64,000 bases of DNA. Origin: Tumebacillus avium (GTDB taxonomy: Bacteria; Bacillota; Bacilli; Tumebacillales; Tumebacillaceae). Below are positions 8,270-16,551 of the stretch, piece after piece. Numbering within the stretch: the first letter of the stretch is position 1; each line of letters starts with the position of its first letter. The notes below the pieces were generated by a model. It ran no database searches. It was given only the letters and a program-made list of their open reading frames with translations, and was not told the origin of the DNA. The position numbers and the translations under genes are program-made. Location: contig NZ_CP021434.1 in assembly GCF_002162355.1 (NCBI RefSeq), positions 4,766,001 through 4,830,000 on the forward strand. The letters run 5' to 3'.

Positions 8270-9316
8270 TTACAGATAATAGAAGCCGATGCCGATGATC
8301 ACATAAGCGCCCAGCGCCATCGCGCCTTCCAGCCAGTTCGACTCGCCGTCCTGGGCGAGGAAGTTGATCAGGAAGACCGACAAGACCATCGCGGCCAGCT
8401 CCGGCCAGGAGAAGACGAGCGTCATCGGGTTGCCGAGGATCAGCGACAGGAAGACGAGCACCGGGGTGACGAACATCGCGATCTGCAGCGACGAGCCGAC
8501 GGCGATCTCCAGCGCCAGGTCCATCTTGTTGCGCCACGCCATCAGGATCGCCGAGGAGTGCTCGGCCGCGTTGCCGATGATCGCGACGATGATCACGCCG
8601 ATAAACACTTCCGACCAGCCAAACTGCAGCGACACCGCTTCGATGGTGTGGACGAGCAGTTCCGATTCGAAAGCGACGGCTGCCGTGGCCAGCGCGAGGA
8701 TGCCGACCGCCTTGCCGACGCTCCACTCCGCTTCCTCTTCATGCATCTCCTCTGTGTAGTTAAAGAGGCTGCGGTGCGTGAAGAGCGAGAAGAACAGGCC
8801 CAGCAGATACAAGATCATCACGACGATCGAAACGCCGATCGAGATCTTCAGGTCATCCCCGCCCGGGTTGGACAGGCCAAAGATCGCCGGAATGACCAAC
8901 GCGATCACCACGCCGAGCAGCATCATCGCCGCGTTGGTGCCGGCGATCGTGCGGTTGAACTTTTGCTGCGGGTGTTTGATGCCGCCGACCAGCATCGACA
9001 AGCCGGCGACCAGCAGCAGGTTCCCGATGATCGAACCGGTCAGCGAGGCTTGCACGACCCCGATCAAGCCTTCGCGCAAGGCGAAGAACGCGATGATCAG
9101 TTCCACCGCATTGCCGAAGGTCGCGTTCATCAGACCGCCGATCTTTGGACCGCTGTGGATGGCGATGCTTTCGGTCGCGCGCCCCATCACGCCGGCCAGC
9201 GGAATAATTGCGGCACAGGCGATCGCAAAGAGGGCGACTTCGCTCCAGTGCATAAATTTGCCGATCACGCTGAGCGGAAGCGTGATCGCAAGCAGGATCA
9301 GCATAATTCTCTGCAT
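8270..9316 (-). CDS. Calcium/proton exchanger (CaCA superfamily, Cax)
   Basis: 348 residues, about 11 TM helices. The two alpha-repeat signatures of cation/proton exchangers are present: GGLMNATFGNAVELIIAFFAL (about residue 61) and VIIVAIIGNAAEHSSAILMA (about residue 240), each with the conserved Asn/Glu pair used for Ca2+ binding. An acidic loop (EEMHEEEAEW) separates the halves. It exports Ca2+ in exchange for H+. Start ATG 9316 follows AGGAGG by 8 bases; the upstream TTG at 9322 is less likely. Confidence 0.93.
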   Translation of the reverse strand: MQRIMLILLAITLPLSVIGKFMHWSEVALFAIACAAIIPLAGVMGRATESIAIHSGPKIGGLMNATFGNAVELIIAFFALREGLIGVVQASLTGSIIGNLLLVAGLSMLVGGIKHPQQKFNRTIAGTNAAMMLLGVVIALVIPAIFGLSNPGGDDLKISIGVSIVVMILYLLGLFFSLFTHRSLFNYTEEMHEEEAEWSVGKAVGILALATAAVAFESELLVHTIEAVSLQFGWSEVFIGVIIVAIIGNAAEHSSAILMAWRNKMDLALEIAVGSSLQIAMFVTPVLVFLSLILGNPMTLVFSWPELAAMVLSVFLINFLAQDGESNWLEGAMALGAYVIIGIGFYYL

Positions 9317-9491
9317 GTACAATTCCTCCTATTTCAGGTACCAAAAAAGAGTCTAGCATGGAGCCTCTTAAAATGCAAAACCTTCCATTTGCAAGGTGCT
9401 TTTCCCATTTTCTAACCTTTTATATATAGAAATTTACTTCGGGCAGGAAAACGTATATACTGTTCATAATAGTTCCGGAAGGGTGACGTTT

Positions 9492-10133
9492 ATGTCCATT
9501 CAAGAGACCAACACCCGCAAAACGATCATCACGATCCTGCGGACCGAAGGCCCGATGAGCGCGGGCGATCTGGCCGAACGCATCGGGATCACCGAGATGG
9601 CGATTCGCCGTCACATCGCCACGCTGGAGCGCGACAGCCTGATCTATCCGACTACCATTCGCCAGCCGATGGGCCGCCCCGCCAAAGTGTACCAGTTGAC
9701 GGAAGAAGCGGATGATCTCTTTCCTAAGAATTATCATTCCCTGATGCTGGACATTTTAGAAGACATTGTCCGCGTCGACGGGGAAGACAAGATCAAGGAG
9801 ATTTTCGACCAGCGCGAAGAACGCCTGTCTGCGCATTTAAACGAATTGCTCGACGGCAAATCGCTGGAAGAAAAGGTGCAGACGCTCGCCGAGATGCAAA
9901 ACAGCAAGGGCTACCTTGCCAAATGGGAGCGCAAAGACGACGGCTCCTATGAGATCGTCGAGTACAACTGCCCGATCGCGCAAGTGTCAAAAGTTTACCC
10001 GGAGACCTGCTCGTGCGAGACCAACGTCTTTCGCCGCGTGCTGGGCACCGATGTGAACCGCTCGCAATGCCTCGCCGAAGGTGGCAGCTGCTGCGTGTTC
10101 AAGATTCACGAAATTGAAGAACCACAAGCTTAA
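9492..10133 (+). CDS. SufR-like winged-helix regulator with Cys-rich C-terminus
   Basis: 213 residues. Residues 8-70 form a winged HTH (MSAGDLAERIGITEMAIRRH, with the wing GRPAKVYQLT). The C-terminal third carries C160-x12-C173, then C175, C193 and C200-C201, a layout like SufR, the repressor of Fe-S assembly genes that ligates a cluster through its C-terminal cysteines. The CX12C spacing matches SufR; the later cysteines do not match exactly. The gene is alone, between a Ca2+/H+ exchanger and a GIY-YIG gene, with no suf genes nearby. The start ATG 9492 is preceded by GAAGGGTG. A metal or cluster sensor is likely; the target is unknown. Confidence 0.8.
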   Translation: MSIQETNTRKTIITILRTEGPMSAGDLAERIGITEMAIRRHIATLERDSLIYPTTIRQPMGRPAKVYQLTEEADDLFPKNYHSLMLDILEDIVRVDGEDKIKEIFDQREERLSAHLNELLDGKSLEEKVQTLAEMQNSKGYLAKWERKDDGSYEIVEYNCPIAQVSKVYPETCSCETNVFRRVLGTDVNRSQCLAEGGSCCVFKIHEIEEPQA

Positions 10134-10150
10134 TCCTGCTGCCAATTCCG

Positions 10151-10178
10151 ATGCGCTCTGCACCTGAGAGCGCATTTT
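10151..10178. terminator. Terminator
   Basis: 9-bp stem ATGCGCTCT/AGAGCGCAT with a 7-nt loop and a short T-run, after the SufR-like gene; it could also serve the convergent GIY-YIG gene weakly. Confidence 0.75.
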
Positions 10179-10198
10179 CTCCGGACGTTTATTTCGCT

Positions 10199-10468
10199 TC
10201 ACGAACGTTCTGGCGGCGGCAGCAGACAGATCCCGGCAATCAGGAGCTCTTTTTTCGCCCGCGTGAAGCGTTTGATCTGGCGCTCGCGGCGCAAGGCGCT
10301 GCCAAGGTCCGGCTGGACCTCCACATAGCGCAGCGTGAGCGGGCCGCGTCCGCGTGTGTACTTGGCGCCTTTGCCCTTTTCGTGGAGGAGAATGCGCTTC
10401 CACAGATCGGGTGTAATCCCGGTGTAGAGCGACCCGTCCCCGCATTCTAAAAGATATACGTAGACCAT
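10199..10468 (-). CDS. GIY-YIG domain protein (YhbQ/YazA type)
   Basis: 89 residues, the usual size of stand-alone GIY-YIG proteins. The YVYLLECGDGSLYTGIT start contains the split GIY-YIG motif (VYLLECGDGSLYTG), followed by KYTRGRGPLTLRYVE and ALRRERQIKRFTRAKKELL with the conserved Arg and Glu. Family members are nuclease-like; YhbQ has DNase activity in E. coli. Convergent with the regulator gene and divergent from the ABC transporter genes. Confidence 0.92.
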   Translation of the reverse strand: MVYVYLLECGDGSLYTGITPDLWKRILLHEKGKGAKYTRGRGPLTLRYVEVQPDLGSALRRERQIKRFTRAKKELLIAGICLLPPPERS

Positions 10469-10534
10469 ACAATACCTCTGAACTTTGACTTTTTACTCTC
10501 AATTGTCCAAATGTTAGCATAAAGGAAGATGATG

Positions 10535-12292
10535 ATGAAAGAATTTATTACACTCAAAGAATTTTTCATCGCGCACAAAAGTTCCTTTCTCCTCGGCATC
10601 TTCTGGGTTTTCTTCGTCGACGTGATCGGATTGATTACACCGAAAGTGCTTGGATTGTTCGTCGATGACTTGCGAGAAGGCGGGCTTGACCGCTCCGGGA
10701 TTCTGACCTATGCAGCGATCATCCTCGGCGCTGCGGTGTTCTCAGCTCTGGCCCGGTACTATTGGCGCATCTACATCATGGGGAACTCCCGCAAAGCGGA
10801 AGTCTATCTGCGCGACAAGTTTTATCAGCATCTGCAGTCGCTGTCCCCGAACTACTTCAACCACCACAAGACCGGCGACCTGATGGCGCACGCGACCAAC
10901 GACTTGGGCGCGATTCGCCAGGCGCTTGGCCCGGGCTTCCTCTCGGCGGTGGACCCGTTTTTCGTCCTGACGTTCACGATCATCATGATGATCTACACCG
11001 TCGGCTGGCAGCTGACCTTGGCGGCGCTGGCGCCGATGCCGTTCCTCGCGCTGATCGTCACTTTGTTCGGCCGGGTGATCCACCGCCGTTTCGGGCAGGT
11101 GCAGGCGGCCTTCGGGTCGCTGACCGACCGCGTGCAGGAGAACTTCGCCGGCGTGCGCGTCGTCAAGTCGTTTGTGCAGGAAGAGAAAGAGATCCACAAG
11201 TTCACGGCGGAAAACACTGAGAACTTCAACGCCAACCTCAACCTGATCAAAGTCAACGGGATCTACAACCCGATCGTGCAGCTGGTCACCGCATTGTCCT
11301 TCCTGATCGCGCTGTCCTACGGCGGCATCCTCGTCGTGCGCGGCACGATTACGCTGGGCGAATTCGTTGCTTTTAACACCTATCTCGGCCTGATGACGTG
11401 GCCGATGATGGCGATCGGCTGGGTTATCAACATGTGGCAGCGCGGCGCGGCTTCGATGAAACGCATCAATGAAGTGCTGCACACCTTGCCGGAGATCACC
11501 GACGGCGAGCACACCACCGACAAAACCGACCTCGACGGCAACATCGAGTTCCGCAACCTCTCCTTCACCTACCCGGGCTCGGTGCAGCCGGTGTTGAAGG
11601 ACATCAACATCTCGATTCAAGCGGGCAAGACGGTCGCGATCATCGGCCGCACCGGCTCGGGCAAATCAACGCTGATGAACCTGCTGCTGCGCCTGTACAA
11701 CGCCCCGCAAGGCGCCTTGTACCTCGACGGCGTGGACATCAACCAGGTATCGCTCGCCACCTTGCGCGAGAACATCGGCTATGTGCCGCAGGAGAACTTC
11801 CTATTCTCCAAGACGATCCGCGACAACATCGCCTTCTCCGGCGCGGCCAACAGCCACACGCAGGAGCAGGTCGAAGCGGCCGCCGCACTGGCTCAGGTGC
11901 ACGGCAACATCGTCGAATTTGAACACGGCTATGACACGATGCTCGGCGAGCGCGGCGTCACGCTGTCCGGCGGACAGAAGCAGCGCGTCTCCATCGCCCG
12001 CGCCGTGATCAAGAACCCGAAGATCCTGATTCTCGACGACAGCTTGTCTGCCGTTGACACGCATACGGAAGAAGAGATTTTGATGCGACTGAAACAGATC
12101 ATGCAGGCCCGCACCTCGCTGATCATCGCGCACCGCATCTCGACGATCAAAGACGCGGACGAAATCCTCGTCCTCGACGAAGGCACGATCATCGAACGCG
12201 GTACGCACGACCAGCTGCTGGAGCTGGGCGGCCTCTATTTCGAACTCTATCAGAAGCAACTGCTCGAAGACAAAATCGCTGCAAACGACTAG
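10535..12292 (+). CDS. Heterodimeric multidrug ABC exporter subunit, BmrC-like
   Basis: 585 residues: six TM helices (about 1-320) and a nucleotide-binding domain. Walker A GRTGSGKST near residue 372, signature LSGGQKQR near 477 and Walker B ILILDD near 500. The residue after Walker B is Asp (LDDSLSAVD) rather than the catalytic Glu, giving the degenerate half-site typical of BmrC/YheI. Three in-frame ATGs occur at the start; 10535 is best placed behind AAAGGA. It is followed 12 bp later by the BmrD-like partner. The pair should export drugs or lipids in an ATP-dependent, asymmetric cycle. No bmrB-like leader peptide was found in the 60 bp upstream. Confidence 0.9.
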   Translation: MKEFITLKEFFIAHKSSFLLGIFWVFFVDVIGLITPKVLGLFVDDLREGGLDRSGILTYAAIILGAAVFSALARYYWRIYIMGNSRKAEVYLRDKFYQHLQSLSPNYFNHHKTGDLMAHATNDLGAIRQALGPGFLSAVDPFFVLTFTIIMMIYTVGWQLTLAALAPMPFLALIVTLFGRVIHRRFGQVQAAFGSLTDRVQENFAGVRVVKSFVQEEKEIHKFTAENTENFNANLNLIKVNGIYNPIVQLVTALSFLIALSYGGILVVRGTITLGEFVAFNTYLGLMTWPMMAIGWVINMWQRGAASMKRINEVLHTLPEITDGEHTTDKTDLDGNIEFRNLSFTYPGSVQPVLKDINISIQAGKTVAIIGRTGSGKSTLMNLLLRLYNAPQGALYLDGVDINQVSLATLRENIGYVPQENFLFSKTIRDNIAFSGAANSHTQEQVEAAAALAQVHGNIVEFEHGYDTMLGERGVTLSGGQKQRVSIARAVIKNPKILILDDSLSAVDTHTEEEILMRLKQIMQARTSLIIAHRISTIKDADEILVLDEGTIIERGTHDQLLELGGLYFELYQKQLLEDKIAAND

Positions 12293-12303
12293 GGGGTGAC
12301 AGC

Positions 12304-14352
12304 ATGTCGAACATCCATGAAGAAGAAAAATTAGAGAAATCGTATGACGGTCGGCTGATGCGTCGCCTCCTCGGATATGTCAAACCATATAAGTACTGGA
12401 TGCTGCTTTCGATCATCCTGCTCCTGTTGATCACCGTATCCGACCTGGCGCGCCCGTATCTGATCAAAGTCGCGATCGACGATCACATGAACGTGTTGAA
12501 CACCACGTTTGTCTCCGCTTCCACTGAAGAACTGCCGGACGAAGAGCATTACACATTCAAAGGCGAAGTGCTGGTGCGGGAGAGCGATTTTGAAACGCCG
12601 CCGGCCGACCGCCTGCGTTTCCAGATCGAAAATACGACGCAAGATCAGTATGTGATGGTTGTGGAAAATACAACCGGCACGGAGACGGAACGCATTCCGA
12701 TGACCGATGCGGAAGTCGACGTGTTCAAAGACACGGAGATTGACGCGCTGATCGGGATCGGGATGCTTTTCCTGGCTTTGATTCTCGGCTCGTTTGTGCT
12801 CAACTACATTCAGACGATCGTTCTGCAATGGACGGGGCAGCGGATCATTTTCAACATCCGCCAGCAATTGTTCTCGCATTTGCAAAAGCTGTCTCTCGCA
12901 TTCTTTGACCGCAACCCGGTCGGGCGGCTCGTCACCCGCGTCATGAATGACACGGAAGCTTTGAACGAGATGTACTCGAACATGCTGGTCACGCTGTTTA
13001 AAGACGTGTTCGTTCTGCTCGGCATCATCTTGATCATGTTCCAGACCAATGTGAAGTTGGCGATGATCTCGATGGCCTGTGTGCCGTTTGTGATCATCGT
13101 CTCGCAGATCTACCGCCACTACGCCCGCCGCGCTTTCCGCGACACGCGCGTCAAGCTGGCCCAGATCAACGCGACGCTTGCGGAAAACATCTCCGGGATG
13201 CGCATCATCCAGATTTTCCGTCAGGAGAAGCGCATGCATCAGGAGTTTGAGCAAACGAACGATGCGTATTTTAAAGCGAGCTGGCAGGAACTGAAGACGT
13301 TTGCGGTCTTCCGTCCGTCGATGGAACTGTTCGCTCAGCTCGCCTTGGCGATTCTGATCTGGTACGGCGGCGGCAAGGTGCTCGACAACGCTTTGCAGAT
13401 CGGTGTGCTCTACATGTTCATCAGCTACACGCAGCAGTTTTTCCAGCCGATCAACGATCTGTCGGAGAAATATAACATTCTGCAGTCGGCGATGGCTTCG
13501 TCGGAGCGGTTGTTCCAACTGCTCGACACTGACGATATGATTAAGAACCCGGCACTTCCCAAGCCGTTTGAAAACATCAAGGGCCGCGTGGAGTTCAAAA
13601 ATGTCTGGTTTGCTTACACTGGTGAAAACTGGGTGCTGCGCGATGTGTCGTTTACGATTGAGCCGGGTGAAACGATCGCCTTTGTTGGTGCGACCGGGGC
13701 GGGCAAGAGCTCGATTCTCAACCTGCTCTCCCGCTTCTACGACATCCAGAAAGGCGAGATCCTCATCGACGGCGTGAACATCAAGGACGTGCGCAAGGAA
13801 GAGCTGCGCCGCGCGATTTCCGTCGTGCTGCAAGACGTGTTCCTCTTCACCGGCACGATCCGCGACAATATCCGCTTGCAGGAACCGTCGATCACCGACC
13901 AGCGGATCGAAGACGCAGTTCGCTTCGTCAATGCCGATAAGTTAATCAACAAATTACCCGGGAAATTAGACGAACCGGTATTGGAGCGCGGCGCCACCTT
14001 CTCGGCCGGCGAGCGCCAACTGATCGCGTTTGCCCGCGCCTTGGCTTTTGACCCGACGATCCTCGTGCTCGACGAAGCGACCGCCAACATCGACACCGAG
14101 ACGGAGAGCCTGATCCAAGACGCCCTGCAAAAGCTGACCCAAGACCGCACCACCATCGTTGTCGCACACCGTCTGTCTACGATCCAAAATGCTGACAAGA
14201 TCATCGTCATGCATAAAGGGACGATTCGTGAAATGGGCAATCATCAGGCTTTGCTCGCTCAAGGCGGAATGTACTACAACCTGTATCAACTGCAGTACAA
14301 AGAAGACTTTGAACACGAGGCTGCGGCGGCTTTATCGCCTGCAGAGGCATAA
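12304..14352 (+). CDS. Heterodimeric multidrug ABC exporter subunit, BmrD-like
   Basis: 682 residues, close to BmrD/YheH. Between TM1 and TM2 (about residues 60-145) there is an extra acidic, Thr-rich segment with no hydrophobic stretch, matching the extracellular domain of BmrD. NBD motifs: Walker A GATGAGKSS near 462, divergent signature FSAGERQ near 567, and canonical LVLDEATANID near 590 with the catalytic Glu. Thus this subunit supplies the active Walker B but a modified signature, complementary to its partner. Ribosome site GGGGGTG precedes the ATG. Ends in a strong terminator. Confidence 0.92.
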   Translation: MSNIHEEEKLEKSYDGRLMRRLLGYVKPYKYWMLLSIILLLLITVSDLARPYLIKVAIDDHMNVLNTTFVSASTEELPDEEHYTFKGEVLVRESDFETPPADRLRFQIENTTQDQYVMVVENTTGTETERIPMTDAEVDVFKDTEIDALIGIGMLFLALILGSFVLNYIQTIVLQWTGQRIIFNIRQQLFSHLQKLSLAFFDRNPVGRLVTRVMNDTEALNEMYSNMLVTLFKDVFVLLGIILIMFQTNVKLAMISMACVPFVIIVSQIYRHYARRAFRDTRVKLAQINATLAENISGMRIIQIFRQEKRMHQEFEQTNDAYFKASWQELKTFAVFRPSMELFAQLALAILIWYGGGKVLDNALQIGVLYMFISYTQQFFQPINDLSEKYNILQSAMASSERLFQLLDTDDMIKNPALPKPFENIKGRVEFKNVWFAYTGENWVLRDVSFTIEPGETIAFVGATGAGKSSILNLLSRFYDIQKGEILIDGVNIKDVRKEELRRAISVVLQDVFLFTGTIRDNIRLQEPSITDQRIEDAVRFVNADKLINKLPGKLDEPVLERGATFSAGERQLIAFARALAFDPTILVLDEATANIDTETESLIQDALQKLTQDRTTIVVAHRLSTIQNADKIIVMHKGTIREMGNHQALLAQGGMYYNLYQLQYKEDFEHEAAAALSPAEA

Positions 14353-14367
14353 GAAAATACTGAGATT

Positions 14368-14401
14368 AGACTGTCGGGTAAACCTCGACAGTCTTTTTTT
14401 G
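14368..14401 (+). terminator. Terminator of the ABC exporter operon
   Basis: 9-bp perfect stem AGACTGTCG/CGACAGTCT and a T7 tract, 16 bp after the bmrD-like stop. Confidence 0.93.
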
Positions 14402-14405
14402 TGGC

Positions 14406-14822
14406 TGTGGGGGGATGGGTGGTCGGGTCCGGGCGGGACATGCTCCGGGTTCACGTTTCATCTCCACCCTTTGATTGAGTAAAACCGTAAAACCTTTTAG
14501 TGGAAGGGTAAAGATTCAAAGATCACCACTTCCGCATATCCCGCCCTCCCCCAAAGGTTCAGGCTCCTTATGAGAGAAAAAGAAAAAGACCGCCTGACAC
14601 ATTGGCTGGTTGCCATGGTACAGAGCGGTCATCGATGTCTTAAAGATCTTAAAAAAAGGTGCCAATGGACTCTGGTGGCCCTTGGGGGAGGGGGGGAGGT
14701 GCGGAAGTGGTGAGATTGAAAGCTTTTACCCTACCTCTTCACGGTCTTACTCATTCAAAGGGTTAAAGTTTCCCGCGAACCCGGAGTACCTCCCCCCGGA
14801 CCCGACCACCCAGCCCCCACCG
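14406..14822. repeat. Large imperfect inverted repeat in a gene-free stretch
   Basis: Between the ABC operon terminator and the ferredoxin gene lie about 430 bp without a convincing gene. The left arm (about 14406-14562) and the reverse complement of the right arm (about 14685-14822) align over most of their length with many substitutions and small indels, roughly three quarters identical by eye. Shared blocks include GGTGGTCGGGTCC, CTCCGGGTT, ACCCTTTGA, GAGTAA-ACCGT, GGGTAAA and CACCACTTCCGC, ending CCTCCCCCAA. The spacer (14563-14684) contains a smaller stem GACCGC...GCGGTC. Outer ends are G-rich/C-rich. It could be two inverted copies of a small element, or one long structured RNA. A 47-codon frame inside (14570-14713) lacks a good ribosome site. 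Confidence 0.8.
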
Positions 14823-14836
14823 GCCTCCAATAAGCC

Positions 14837-15181
14837 CTACTCCCCTTTTTCTTCCCCCCGAGCAGCTTCCAACTGCATCCGAATCACCCGACGCAACGGA
14901 TCTTCCGGAATCGTTACCACCGCATCACCCTTGACCTTTGTCTGGCAGCCAAGGCGGTATCCTTCCTGCACCTGCCGCACTGACAGCATTCGAGTCTCCG
15001 TTTTGGTCAGCGGCTCAAGTTTCTCCGTCGATTCCACTTTCAGCTTGCACGTCCCGCATGCCCCGCGACCTCCGCATTTGCTGGGCAGGGCGGCTTTGGC
15101 TGCGCGTACGGCCGCCAGGAACAGCACGCCGTCGCGGACTTCTACCGTCTTGTCGTGAGGAAACACTTTGACCTTACTCAT
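14837..15181 (-). CDS. 2Fe-2S ferredoxin (plant-type fold)
   Basis: 114 residues. The cluster loop CGGRGACGTC near residue 36 plus a later Cys in RLGCQ give the C-x5-C-x2-C...C pattern of [2Fe-2S] ferredoxins. The N-terminus (KVKVFPHDKTVEVRDGVLFL) is the beta-grasp hairpin. The C-terminal 35 residues are basic/acidic and extend beyond the minimal fold. Start ATG 15181 follows GGAGGGAGAGGAAG and overlaps the stop of the upstream DUF309 gene by 8 bp, so the two are coupled. Redox partner unknown. Confidence 0.9.
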   Translation of the reverse strand: MSKVKVFPHDKTVEVRDGVLFLAAVRAAKAALPSKCGGRGACGTCKLKVESTEKLEPLTKTETRMLSVRQVQEGYRLGCQTKVKGDAVVTIPEDPLRRVIRMQLEAARGEEKGE

Positions 15182-15608
15182 CCGCTTCCTCTCCCTCCAG
15201 AAACTCCGGCGGCACCTCGTCCGGGATCGGCGTCCCGTCCTCCAGCCACAGCTGGATCGGCTCCACCCCAAGTTTCTGCACCTCGTCACGTTCCATCTCT
15301 ACCACGTTCGGCACCTTGTGCAGACAGTCGTCCACATAAGCGAGCACCCTGGACACATTCATCGCTCGAAACTCCGGCGCATACGGCGTCAGCAACTGCC
15401 GGGCGCGGGTGAGAAGCTGACGAAAGCCCGCCGTGTTGCCCGAATTCAAGTGATAGAGCCCAACGGCCAATTGTATCAGCCCTTTATAAAAATCGATCCG
15501 GTCGCTGTGCCAATACCCTTCCAGCACCTCATGCGCTTCAAAATAATCCACTTCATTGACATATTTCAAAAACAGCAAATACTCCATCGGATGTTCATGT
15601 GCCGTCAT
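15174..15608 (-). CDS. DUF309 family protein
   Basis: 144 residues. The DUF309 hallmark FEAHEVLEGYWHSD is near residue 23, followed by FYKGLIQLAVGLYHLNSGN, both carrying the conserved His/Glu pair of this helical family. The start ATG 15608 has GGAG eight bases upstream; the longer frame is rejected because it runs through the divergent promoter region. Function unknown. Forms a two-gene operon with the ferredoxin. Confidence 0.88.
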   Translation of the reverse strand: MTAHEHPMEYLLFLKYVNEVDYFEAHEVLEGYWHSDRIDFYKGLIQLAVGLYHLNSGNTAGFRQLLTRARQLLTPYAPEFRAMNVSRVLAYVDDCLHKVPNVVEMERDEVQKLGVEPIQLWLEDGTPIPDEVPPEFLEGEEADE

Positions 15609-15723
15609 CTGCAAAACTCCAATCTCGTTCCCACGCCGCCAACTTTCGGGCGTTTGACAGGGTTTCCATCGCTCCCCCTGTCCACATATAGTATAACCAA
15701 TTGACAAACCACAGGAGGTTCCC

Positions 15724-16509
15724 ATGAGACGAAACCCTACTGCCGATCTCTCCACACTTCGCTTCAGGGCCAAAGATCTCCTGCCAACGACCACCCTTTT
15801 GCTCTATGGACAAGACAACACACTGCTCAAGAAATCGCTCCAGAGCATCCAGCGCCAGCAAGGCGTCATCCTCGACTGCCTGCTCCTCGCCGATGACCCG
15901 CACTTTGAACCGGGAGATCTCCCGCTGAAACATTGGCCCGAACGATTCAATCTGCGCGTGCTCAGACCTTCCATCCCCTGCGGCAAATCCCGCCTCGTCA
16001 ACCTCGCCCTGCCGCACATCAGCGGTCAGAACGCCCTCGTGCTGCAAGCTGGAGACCGCTTCGAGCGCCGCGAGATCGCCCTGATGGAGAAAAAATTAGC
16101 CCAAGCTCCTCCCCGCACCCTTGGTGTCTACGGCAACCTCGAGCTGTGGGACCACACGCCCCAAGGCGACCGCGTCACCCGCACCGTGACCGGCGCCGAC
16201 ACCCGCTCCAAAACGCGCTTTCTCAGCCACTTCAAAAAAGACCACCGCATCGCGCCGCCGCTGCTCCCGGCGAAATTTTTGAAAAAGACCGGCTACCCGA
16301 CCGAATATCCCAGCGAAGGCTTCCTGCTCGCCGATGCCGCGTTTACACTGTCCCTGCTGCGCAGTGGATCGCTCGCCTACCACCCCGACCTCTGCATCCG
16401 CCGCTACACAGACTGTGAGCTCGCCCTGTTTCAAAAGGAAGACGAACGGCGCATCCTCAACGTGCTGCTCCGCAAAACGGCGAAAGACCTCTCCCTGCCC
16501 CCGCTCTGA
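15724..16509 (+). CDS. Glycosyltransferase-like (GT2-type) protein
   Basis: 261 residues. The opening TTLLLYGQDNTLLKKSLQSI resembles the GT-A nucleotide-sugar fold start (VIIPTYN-LLxxSLxSI), and VLQAGDRFERREIALME near residue 105 is placed like the DXD region of family 2 enzymes, though the acidic pair is reduced to GD. A region around residues 180-215 (LLPAKFLKKTGYP, ADAAFTLSLLRSG) resembles the acceptor-binding half. Good ribosome site AGGAGG. No TM segments. It may be a divergent or inactive glycosyltransferase; certainty is moderate. Confidence 0.6.
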   Translation: MRRNPTADLSTLRFRAKDLLPTTTLLLYGQDNTLLKKSLQSIQRQQGVILDCLLLADDPHFEPGDLPLKHWPERFNLRVLRPSIPCGKSRLVNLALPHISGQNALVLQAGDRFERREIALMEKKLAQAPPRTLGVYGNLELWDHTPQGDRVTRTVTGADTRSKTRFLSHFKKDHRIAPPLLPAKFLKKTGYPTEYPSEGFLLADAAFTLSLLRSGSLAYHPDLCIRRYTDCELALFQKEDERRILNVLLRKTAKDLSLPPL

Positions 16510-16514
16510 TCGTT

Positions 16515-16545
16515 AAAAACCGCCTGGCTGCTGCCAAGCGGTTTT
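16515..16545. terminator. Bidirectional terminator
   Basis: Stem AAAACCGC-TGGC/GCCA-GCGGTTTT with A-run and T-run flanks between two convergent genes. Confidence 0.85.
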
Positions 16546-16551
16546 CTGCCG

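Noticed and set aside
12331-13833. 500-codon open frame antisense to the BmrD-like gene
   Set aside because: Low-complexity charged translation, no ribosome site, mirrored codon bias of the real gene.
14570-14713. 47-codon ORF in the centre of the large inverted repeat
   Set aside because: No ribosome site at useful distance and its end lies in the repeat arm; composition follows the repeat, not a protein. Kept only as a note.
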